From positions 7,527,665-7,591,664 of the forward strand of contig NC_049986.1 in NCBI RefSeq assembly GCF_000003815.2: a DNA stretch of 64,000 nucleotides. Reading direction: 5' to 3'. This DNA is from Branchiostoma floridae. Lineage: Eukaryota > Chordata > Leptocardii > Amphioxiformes > Branchiostomatidae. Made by a program: the position numbers and the translations under genes. Below the pieces are notes generated by a model. That model saw only the letters and a program-made list of their open reading frames with translations. It searched no databases and had not been told where the DNA came from. Shown piece by piece: positions 31,957 through 42,800 of this stretch. Position 1 is the stretch's first letter. Each line of letters begins with the position of its first letter.

Positions 31957-34536
31957 ATGATGAGCAAAGAAGAGATCGGAGAACAGTTACTTGAGAAAGT
32001 TCGGAGACTGTGCCCGACCCAGTCCAACAAGGTGACTGGCATGTTACTGGAGCTGCCTACAGACACATTACTGGAGCTACTGATGGAGGAGGGACAGCTG
32101 CAGGCAGCAGTGGTCAAGGCACAGGGGACATTACTGGAAGGAGAGGCAAGGGAGACTGAAAGGTAAAAAAAAAATCACCTGTACTGTTGTCTTCAAGTTT
32201 AAGAAAGGTTAAAGAAATAACCTGTAGTTTCCTTTAAGTTTAAGAGGATCTGAGCTGTATTGCCGAAGGTTTGTTTATTTTTGTTTATAGATAATCAACA
32301 GAAGGGTTTACAGAAAAAGGTGGCCTGGCCATTTTTTTTCTGTACCCTCCATACCGTGGTAAAAGGGATAAAAGCTGTGCTAAAAAGCAGTTACTCAAGC
32401 AACTGGATATGATTTTGTAAATGGTCAGATGTTTCAGATAGTATTCACTATCTTTAGTGACACTGTTCATTAAAAGCTCCTTGGTTCATTTAAGCCTCCC
32501 TTGCAATGTTATATGTTATCTGGCAGAAACAGGTTTTGGAACTTGGTATTCCAAAATGCTTATTGAATGACTTGTAAGGGCCAAACAGGTAAAAGGACAC
32601 TAGTGCCAGATTTAGGTTAAACTTTTCAATGAAGATTGCTTGATAATGCCTTGATTCTGTGTATTTGCAGGGTTCATTGTCAGGACCAGGTACCCGTGCT
32701 GGACCGGTGTGTGGCTCTAAGGGAACACTTACATGCAGCAATCTGTGCCATGAACTCATCAGACAATACAGATAGAATTACCGAGGAACTACTACAACTG
32801 GAAGAAACAGAAGTCTTTAAGCTGCTGCAGGATAGAGAACTGTTAGAAACTGCAGTACAAGAAGCACTTTATAGAATAGAGGGGTATGTAGGTTGTCACT
32901 TTGTAACATTTCCAATACATGTACTAATACTTGTAATTGTAAGAGGTCAGTAGAAACAGTCTCTTGGCTCCCAGATCACAAACCCAATGTGCTAAATCGT
33001 TATGCCAATAGGGTCAGACCCCTTTGGCTTGGTCATTTTAGTGGCGCTTGAGCCCCACTGTTACATACGAATATTGAAGAAACAATGGAAAGGTTAGAAG
33101 CAACAGAAAGAGCATGCAGTGTGCATAGTCCAGTGGATAGTGACTCTGCGTCTTGTGAGTTCTACTCCCAGCTACGTAAATAGTTTCATCTGGTTGGTAA
33201 TTTGTCCTCATCAGTGTAATACATTATCCACCGATGAAGACGATAGATTGCCGTTGAAACATCTACAGTAGTATGAAAGAGCTTTATGATGTACAGAAGA
33301 CCATATCTAATCCCACCTGTATTGTTCACCCCATTGTGCACGCTTCTACTGTTTTAGAAAGTGTCACAGTCCTTAAGATGGGGTGCTAAGCCATGGTCCA
33401 CTGTTAACTGTACTTGTTTGAAAAGAGCAATGTTGAGTTTCAAGTCAAATGTCAAGTATGTATGACACATTGAAAATTCTCTGTTTTTTCCGTCATGAAA
33501 CAAGTTCTTCCAATCACTATTTCAGGCAGTCATCTAGATCTGTAACTGGTACGTCTGACTGTGTGAGCAAAGAAGACTTAGGAGACATTCTCTATGAAAA
33601 GGTTGAAGAACTGCAACCTGATCTATGTGCAAAAATCACAGGTAATACTAGTATGCTCTTACTGTATACTATTCTAAGTTTTAAATTTTTAAAACGTTTT
33701 GCTTTTCATGTGTTTTTAAGTTTGGAGAATTTTACCATGTTGTAAAAAAATGCATTTTTTGCAAAAAGGTAACTATCTTTCTCTCTCTCTCTCAGTTTAA
33801 AGTCTATTGTTCCCCATTTTGCAAGGGTTAGATGTAGCAAGCTTTATATTTGCGTACATCAATATTGCATTTTTGAACTGCTTGAATTGCTGTTTAAATG
33901 TTTTGCTGTCCTTCAGGAATGTTACTTGAGTTGCCAGAAGACACCCTGCAGACATTACTAGCTGACAAACAGGCCTTACAGACAGCTGTACACAGGGCTG
34001 TGAAAGCTGTACAGGGAGGGGAACAGCAAGGCACAGCTGGTCAGTCACAGCTAGATCCAGATAAACAGGAACTGGGGGAACAGCTGTTTGATATCGTGTC
34101 TGATCGATACGAGACAGATGCTCCAAAAATTACAGGTGAGATCTTAGAGTGGCGTCAAAGGTGGAGTCAGAAGTATATTCTAGTTGTATCAAAAATTATG
34201 ATGAACTCTTTTCATCGAATTAAGTTTACTTCAGTACTTTAACTAATAGTATCCAAGATATATGTACTAGTATCACACTTATGCACATTAGCATGCATAT
34301 ACATGTATGTAACGGTTATGTCTAAGAACATAAATTTCAAATAATGTGAATATATATATATATATATAATACATGTATGTGGCAAAATATTTTCGGTATA
34401 TAGATTTTGTTGTCATACTTTTTATACAGGTATGTTGCTTGAAATGGAAACTTCCATCCTCACAAGACTGTTGGAAAGTCCTCATGACCTGAACCACAGA
34501 ATTGACCAAGCCTATGACGCTCTTCATAAAACGTAG
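31957..34536 (+). CDS. Protein of four tandem MLLE (PABC) domains, no RRMs
   Basis: Five exons: 31957..32162, 32671..32883, 33526..33641, 33917..34135, 34430..34536; phases 2,2,1,1; 861 nt, 286 residues. In-frame TAA at 31876-31878 with no other ATG before 31957 supports this start. Each exon group encodes a helical repeat like the C-terminal domain of poly(A)-binding protein: KVTGMLLE (25-32), a degenerate RITEELLQ (104-111), KITGMLLE (176-183) and KITGMLLE (249-256), each followed by an LxxLL-type helix and a final alanine-rich helix. MLLE domains bind PAM2 peptides of translation and deadenylation factors. With no RRM, the protein may be a multivalent PAM2 binder; that is inference. Introns split the KITG/MLLE motif at the same place in repeats 3 and 4. 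Confidence 0.88.
32961..33067 (-). mobile_element. SINE-like repeat, tRNA-derived (copy 3)
   Basis: Shares the GTAACAGTGGGG block and CCAAAGGGGTCTGACC-like centre with 17303-17426 and 20160-20295. It lies in intron 2 of the MLLE gene. Confidence 0.5.
33112..33180 (+). mobile_element. SINE-like repeat head, second family (copy 2)
   Basis: GTGTGCATAGTCCAGTGGAT followed by GTGAGTTCTACTCCCAGC resembles A and B boxes. It matches 29560-29715 inverted. Confidence 0.45.
34351..34370. repeat. (TA)n microsatellite
   Basis: About ten TA units in intron 4 of the MLLE gene. Confidence 0.9.
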
Positions 34537-34955
34537 ATAAAGATGTCAGTAACTGCAATTACTTAATATATACAGTTGCTACAATTATGCTAACAAAGGA
34601 TGAATGGATGAAGGATATGTGTATTCAATGAGGAATAATATTGCAATTGGTGTTGGAAATCTGATTTCCATAGGTTGATTTTGTTACATGTTAGTGTGCA
34701 AAAGATAGTGGGCTAGTTTTACCATACACATTTCTATTGAAGAATGTATTGTACATTTTCTGGTCATGTCTACTGAAGAAAACAGTGTTTCTTGGTAACA
34801 GAGAAGACTAAAGCTTCTAAGGCCTTGAACTAGATGATTTTAAACTCATTTATAGCAATCATTTTTTTTATTTACCATAATGATCATAGAAGGAAATCTG
34901 GCTTGTTACAGTCTACACAGTATGCTTCTTTTCCTACTATCTTCAACATATGTGC

Positions 34956-34961
34956 AATAAA
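34956..34961 (+). terminator. Possible polyadenylation signal of the MLLE gene
   Basis: AATAAA 420 bp after the stop codon at 34534-34536. Use inferred. Confidence 0.4.
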
Positions 34962-35412
34962 GTCACTTTTAAGATTGAAGTATTAAACATGTCTGTGTTG
35001 CCCTTTTTGAAATTGTATCACTGTGTCATTCTGTGTAAGAGAATTTGGACTAACAAACCAAGAAAAAGACAGAGTTAACCTCAATGTACATTGTATTCAT
35101 GTTCTTGAGCATGAAACATATAATGTTGCTACAGCAATTGCGCATTCAATGTGTAATCATGGATACAGAGTGAGCTAGATCTAAGACAACAAATTTTACA
35201 TTCCTTAAGTAGAAGTAATTGGCACATAATTTCCTCAAGTTCATCATAGTCCCAGAAAAGAAAATAGAGTCTTTAGTTACATAGCTGCACCCATGTTACA
35301 TGCATTTTACAATCATTATGTTTACCTCTCATACACAAATAGTAGAAATCTTGTGAATGCAGATGTTTAAGACTCGAGACAGCCCCGGTTACACTCCTAT
35401 GTTTGACACTCA

Positions 35413-35431
35413 CTAACCCTAACCCTAACCA
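35413..35431. repeat. Short telomere-like run
   Basis: Three successive CTAACC units (TAACCCTAACCCTAACC) in ordinary intergenic sequence. Confidence 0.8.
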
Positions 35432-36513
35432 AGGACGTTTTATAGAAGTCCTTGCCCTAACAGAAGCTAGCCTCCTTCACAGACTTTGTGCAAGGCTGGC
35501 TCTCATTTTATGGGGGATAGGGGTGGCTCTGGTTGGCAAATTTCAAAGTTGGCTTAGGTTCTTACATTCCAAGAAAGGGAGTTTGCCTAGAAAGGTACAT
35601 TGCAGTGGAAGGAGTTTCGCCCTGCATTGAAGCAAATCCTCAAGGAAACTCCTTAACAGCCATGCTTTGAGCAATGGCTCTGCAATGGAGGCTAAACGGA
35701 ATCACATGGGGAACATGGAGGGGTTTGAAACTAATGGTGATGTAGGAACATAGCGCTGTCCACATACATTTGTAGTATGATGGTCAGTGAGTGATGAGTC
35801 AGTGAAAGCAGGTATAAAATCATGAGTGTTGTACCCATGCAGGCTAGTATTGTAGAACATGTAACACATTTTGGGTCAATAAAGATAACACTCAAACCCA
35901 GTGTCGCCGTTACGCAAATCACTTTAGAGAATCTTGGAGTTATATTTCACATATTACAAAAGGTTTTCATTGGGTTAATTTTTAATGTACATGGCTTTGT
36001 ACATGTCAGTATTTTATACTGTGACCACCAGTATGTACAATATTGTATACTGAGCATGGCGGTCTGTTTTTCGTCCCACTCATTGTTTAGGAGTCCATGC
36101 AGTTAATTTTATTAAACCATTATTAAGTCACTTTACGCTCAGGAAAGTACATTTTCATACATTTGTAGTAACGATTCAGTTTTCTTTGACATATGGTGAT
36201 TTTTTCCCATCACAATAAGCAAAATTTACAGCCTTAGTATACAGTACAATTCCTAAGGTTTCTTGATAAATTTTCCTATCAGATTGTTGATATTCATACA
36301 TTTTCTTAACAAATTATCCAATAAAAGAAGACACAATTGTGGCAAGAAAAAATAGAATTTCTTCACTAACAAATAAACTTAATTAATTTTGAAACTGAAA
36401 TATAACACTACATTATCATCTGTTATGGTCCCATCAGATTACACTCCGTAGACAAATAAACAACAAATCCTTTTGTTATAATGTATGTCATTATGGTAAA
36501 ATATTTATCCAGC

Positions 36514-36886
36514 CCTAGTATAAGGCCCAATCTACAAACAGTTTTTACCGATATCTGTGGAGATGTCAGGAGGGATCTAGAACGTAGGGGGCTGGACACC
36601 CATGGCGCTTGCAGTCATAAACATATAGCGCAATTTTCCAAATGGCATTATATGCTAATGAGCCTTCCCGAAGTCGGGAAGCATCTACACGCGCGCGAAG
36701 CTGTCGGGGACCCCTGCTAAGCTATCGGTAAGGTATTGTACGAATGGTCCGGACCTTTCGGGAGAAATTTTCCTGATATCTTGACGGCAATATTGCAGTT
36801 CCATCTAGACGCTGAAAAAAAGCTGTTGGCGAGAGGCTGTTGGCTCGCCGATATCGGGAAAAACTGTCTAGATCGTGTATAAGCTG
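36514..36886. mobile_element. Foldback element with CAGTTTTTACCGATATC ends
   Basis: CAGTTTTTACCGATATC near 36538-36555 and GATATCGGGAAAAACTG near 36850-36867 are inverted copies. Weaker pairing continues outward. It ends 11 bp before the ODR4 stop codon, so it may form the start of the ODR4 3' UTR. Confidence 0.5.
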
Positions 36887-36896
36887 GTGAAACAGT

Positions 36897-39800
36897 TCAG
36901 TATTCTAGGTACATAAAGAAGCCAGAGACGACCACAGCTATGCCTGCCCCAATCATTGTACCTGCAAATAGAAGAACACAAGTCAAAATTGTAAGACTAC
37001 AACATGTTTTAATTGTGTTCCTTTAAGGTATTTCGGTTGGCTAAATTGGCATTTTGACCTTCCATTGTTTTCTTATTAATGAATTAAGAAAGAATGGAGC
37101 CGTAACGAATATTGATAGATGGGCATGAAAGAATTCTAAATCTGATTTTTTGGGGACCAAATTGATGACGTCATCCTTTTTATTGCCCCTAATATTATTT
37201 TTTTCTATGACAAAATACAGCACTTTGGTACATACCACTGCAATGAAACTTCGTTTTTCGTTGCATAATGATGAAAGCTACAGACTCACGGTTGCGCAAA
37301 TTCATATCTACTAATGATCTGTAGTAATAAGAAAATGCTTGTTTTCATCTACTTAAAAAAAAACAATTCTTAATAACTACAGATCATTAGTAGATATCAA
37401 TTTGCGCAACCGTGAGTTTGTAGCTTTCATCATTAAAAACATGAAAAACATAGTTTCATTACAGTGGTATGTACCAAGGTGCACCGGTGCTGTATTTTGT
37501 CATATAAATATTAGGGGCAATAAAACCTGATGACATCATCAATTTGGCCCCCCAAAAATCAGATATAGAATTTTTTTATGCCCATCTATCAATATTCGTT
37601 ACGTCTCAATTCTTTCTTAATTAATTAATGAGAAAACAATGGAAGGTCAAAATGCCAATTTAGCCAACCGAAATACCTTAAACCACTTTCATCAACATAC
37701 TTCACCATGATACAGGACAAAGTGCCTCATGGTACATCTCTGCTTCACAGGTGGTGGCGCACGAAAAAATAATATATATTAAACAAACCATCGAAGAAAC
37801 ATAAAGTCTATGCATAAAATGAATTGAACTGTGCAACTATGTACAGCATAGCCTGCGTACCATCCTCCGTAGTGACCGCTGGCTCAATACTGTCACTTGC
37901 TAATCCGTGGTTGGCGAGGGAAAATATTGGGCCAGCGGTCACTATGGAAGATGGTACTCAGCTATGTGCAACAGCCACACCTTAGTAAACAAAAATGTTC
38001 CCTACATGCACAGCTGGGTATTGGCAGGGAGGCCAAGATGACTGGCCAACCCCGTCTTAAACAAATCAAGTGCATAATAAGGGTGTAACATACATGTAAC
38101 AATTAACCATGGAATGAAGCATGCAATAAACAAACAATTGAAATTTCATCCCATTGGGCAGTGGTCTTTGGAAAAACTTACCAATATAACTCTTCTTCCA
38201 CTTTTCCCATGATGCCTGAGCATTAACCACCTCCTCCCCATCTGTATCCTCCTCCTCCTCCTCTCCCAGCATGTCACACAGGGGCTTCTCTAACTCTTCT
38301 GGTTCTGAAAACAGAAATGTACCAAATATCATAACTTACCCAGAAGTAAGCCGGCCAAAGATTTTCAATTCAACCGTTAGGCCACACCGATTTAATTTCT
38401 TGGTTCATGGATTCGCTCGCTCCTATTTTTTGGGAAAAAAAATAAAAATAAAAATTACCACTCAGCAAATTTTCACCATTAATGAAACCATTCACCAACT
38501 TTCTGGTGTAGCAAATTGGCCTTTATATTATAAGCTCCTTAAAGTGTGGGTACAGGTGCTGTTACTGTACAAAAATAGTGTTTTTGTACTTTTTTCAAGC
38601 TGAAAACTTTTTTTCTTTATGTTTTGGATTAGCCGTTACCTTTACCCCAACCATTTTACAATTTTTATTTTTATTTTTACTTCGCCCTTTCGCTCCATAT
38701 TTTTTATGAAAAAATCCGTGAACCAAGAAATTAAATTGGTGTGGCCTTATGGCCAAAGATCTTCCGGGCTTCACAGAGACTGTCAACAAACTTCAGTTAC
38801 TGTAACAATTTGAGCAAACTACCAAATGCATTCTAGTGCATTCCTAGGTTCGTCGGGAGGTTGGACAGAATAGCGGACAACTCAAGCGGCAGTGGCAAGT
38901 GAGCATAAGATGTCCTCACTGCACAACTTAGTCATGTTCATACGCTGTGAATATCATTGTGTAATAGCAGTGTACTAGTAAATTCACAACGCCTTTGTTT
39001 TCTATTGGAATCCAGAATTGGCTTCATCTTGGTTTACCATGTCTTATCTTATTTCCTATTGGACAACCAACATTGTCTTCAGCTGTATTGCTTTCATAGT
39101 TAGGTTATAAAAGACCAGTTTCTCCCAGATCACTTCAGTGTCACTGACGAAAGATGGTGGATACCATTTGAAACGTCTGACCGTTTCCAAAATCATATCC
39201 AGTTGCTTCAAGTAGCTGCTTCTTGGAGGACCAAAAACAGTGACTTAATTTTCTATAATACATCACTTTAAGATTAGGCAGTTAGCCTTGCAGGGCTTAA
39301 AAAGCCTGTGGGAGTCGAATACTCCACAAAACAGATTTCTTTGTAGCGAAATGGACCATTGTTTTGAGTTTTGTCCATTCACATACTGAATCAGGTTCGA
39401 ACCTGGACCTGATCCTCTGGACCTGAACCGGACATGGACCTGAAAGTTTCTGTACCGGTGCCCACCATTAGTAGTCACTAGTATAGGTTGACCGCTGGAC
39501 TATTCATTTACCTGGTAGTCTCTCAGCATCATTCTCCACATCATCCGGAGCCAGGGAGATATCCAGCAGCTCCTGACACCTGGCTATACAGTCCTCCACA
39601 CCCTCATCCTCAAACATGTAGTCACACACGGACAGGTGCGTGTCATACAGCTGCCCAAACACACGCCGAGGGGTGATGTCCATCTCCTCTGGGGGTGGGA
39701 AACAAATTCAAGATCGCATTGTATTCTTTGTTTAGAAAACTTACATCTACAGAAAAACAGTGACTCCTTTTTTAGTACCACTGTGCACACTATTAGACAT

Positions 39801-42800
39801 GCCAAAGAATCCATGAAAATCTGGTTTATTCTAGTTAGACCGTCTCCAGCTTCAATTTTTGCCTTGCCGCCGAGGGCGGCGAGGCTTTACGCAAGGTTTC
39901 TTCCATGGTTCCATGGACGGACCTGTTAACCTTGCTCTTCCAAAGACCCTTTCAAAGGCCCTTCCAAATCGCCTTTCTCATGGACAAGTTTGACGGCTTA
40001 GACATACAATGGTACATCCTCGTTGAATTTTAAACCGTCCATTTTACGTATTTGTTTCTGTTTGCGGTCGGTTCTAAAAGCATTTGATATTTGGCTACAT
40101 TGAGTGAATGAAGCGTTTGTATGGTAAAATTCCAAATTCATTTTGAGTGGCATGAAATCAAGTGCATTATCTCGCAAAAAAAAATGCATTAGCTATTCAT
40201 AAAGATGAAATCATTCCCGAATCAGGCTAATAAATTGTATGTGAATATATAAGTAGCCATGACGTCATCAAAACGTTGCAGATCGCATGGGAGACCTTCC
40301 GAGACCGCAGCAAAACGCTAACGTGAGTTTAGGAGAGCGCCAGCACAAAACGTCACACGAGAAGTCGCAATAGATAATATTTAGGATCATTTTTTTTATA
40401 TTTCAAACATCAACCCTAGCCCTGCGGCAAGCAATAAGTGTTTGTTTGCAATGCATATTCTATATGCGCCGCATTTCAGAACGCATGCCTAAGAAACTCC
40501 GGTGTGAGTCCAATTTTGTATCAGCAGGTTTGTACGTAGATAAATTTCCTAGTCTTCATAACATCATTTCTTTCAAAGTTATCGCTAATTCAGAAATAAA
40601 ATGTAACGCCTTGGAATATGTAAGATAATATTCTGGCTACTATAGATGTCAAACTTCTAGTTTTATCGTAGTGATTCCTAAAATAATCATTGTTTTATCT
40701 GACTTTGTGAGGCCGTAGCTAACGTTAACGTTAACGTTAGATCAGTTTTCTTTGTGCATAATTTGTCGGACAATTTTGTTACCTTGGTGGTATTTCCCTG
40801 ACATTGTAGGTTAACAAATTATTAACAAGTGTAATAAATGACGCTGGTTTGTCCGGCCGTGAACATAATTTCATAAACACGAAAAGACGAAGTGAAACAA
40901 AACAGCCCCCCTCCCTCTTTTCGCAAGATAATTCTATTTTCACATGATTGAGCACATTCGTGTCTTACTTTCTTGCTTACCAACTAACGTTTGCCATCTT
41001 TAAGTGTCTTCTCATGACTGTTTCTATCGTATTGCCTTCATTTTGGTCCCATTTTTTAAAAAGATTTATGCTGTCGGTGGAGAGCAGATCCTCTGTACAA
41101 CAAATATTGAAGAATGCCATGAAATTGGCTACCCTTTATTCATGTCAAGGTCTATTTAAACCTCCATTGTCATGTGTTTAGAAACCACTAGTATTCTATC
41201 AATTAAATATGCAAATGCTCTTTCAGTTGGTTTTAATGTTGACACAAGAAATTGTTTTCCTTCTCTTTCAGTCTTCGATTGCAGATTTCTTCACAGCACA
41301 GACCAGACCGTGTTGAAGCCAAAGTGTACTATATTGAATGAAATACACCATCAAGTAGACAAAGTCTAATCACTGCCACTTATTACCAATCCTTGCCATC
41401 GTGCAGACTGTGCTTTTGCACTCAATCTTCCAACCCCTGCCACCGTGCAGACTGTGCATTCGCACTCAATACGACAATAAGTTCAACCTCTGCCACCGTG
41501 CAGACTGTGCATTCGCACTCAATACAACAATAAGTTCAACCTCTGCCACCGTGCAGACTGTGCATTCGCACTCAATACAACAACAATTTCAACCCCTGCC
41601 ACCGTGCAGACTGTGCATTCGCACTCAATCCAACTTACAAGTCCAACCCCTGCCTCTGTGCTCTCGCACTCACCGTGCAAACTGCACTTACACACATAAC
41701 TAAATAAGCTTCTGTCATTGAACAGACATCAAACATAACTTGAATACGCACACTCGAACTCTACATACATTGTACATTTCTAAAGTATAAGTTACTGATT
41801 CAACTTATCCATAATGTGTGAAGCTACACTGTCGGGAAACTACCACCAAGGCAACAACATTTTCAATGAAACTAGTAGAGGTAAACAATGTACTGCAAAT
41901 TCTTTGATAGCTATCCTTTATCACTCTGCTAACAAACAAGCAACTTCCTGGACATCCACAGATCTTGATACTGTACTGTTTGAAGGTGATGCACTTTACA
42001 ACCGCATAAAACCATCTCTACCGCCTACTGTATCTTACCTATCAGTTGATGATCTGCCCAATTATTGGCAGATTGGAAACAACACTTTGCACATAACAAT
42101 CAAAGAGCGATATACTGGAGACGTGTTTAGCAGACAAGCATATTATCCCTACTACACATTGCAGACAGCCCTAGAAGAAGCATTTGCTATATCTGACACA
42201 TGTTTGCTCATAACAGCATCTGGATCAAGTGGTTCCACAGTAGCCTTACTGCATACTGGAAACAAATATTTTGTTTATGATTCACATGCCAGAAGTCGCA
42301 CAACAGCAATGCCTGATGATAATGGCTCATCTGCTTTAAGTAGGCACATGACGATTACTAACCTTTGTCAATTCTTACAAACACTTAATTGGAAACCAAG
42401 TCTAACATGCAACTTTGAGCTTGTAGCAGTGCAATCAGAAAACATCGAATGGACAAGTGATGTTACGGAACTGGATGTACGCTATTTGACACTGACTGAC
42501 AACAATGAGCCAATGGGATCACACAGCTTTCTACAGGCTCAGAAAGTTAACTCATTAGTACCACCATCTAAATCGGTACTGAATGAAGGCACCTTACAAC
42601 CTCTAAACCTATCTTCTTTTTATACAAGGACTTCAAAGGGTCAACATGCAAAACTACCGAAGTCACGGGTTCCTCTCTCAGCACTCGGTGTCTAGTGCGG
42701 AAGGGGCCTTCCGCACTAGAAGTCTAGTGCCGACGTTACGTCCGCACTAGGTGTCCAGTGGTGAGTCGACTTCAGCACTGAAAACCCCCGATTCACCACT

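Larger units (their letters stand above)
34537..36896. other. Convergent 3' region between the MLLE gene and ODR4
   Basis: Mostly AT-rich and without convincing coding sequence. It includes the MLLE gene polyadenylation signal, a short telomere-like run at 35413-35431 and a foldback element near 36514-36886. A minus-strand AATAAA at 36108-36113 could serve ODR4. Confidence 0.4.

Noticed and set aside
36897-39688. Separate small tail-anchored protein gene with a start at 39683
   Set aside because: The exons join ODR4 exon 9 in phase (1 to 1) and match the ODR4 C terminus; the gap is explained by the Helitron-like insertion.
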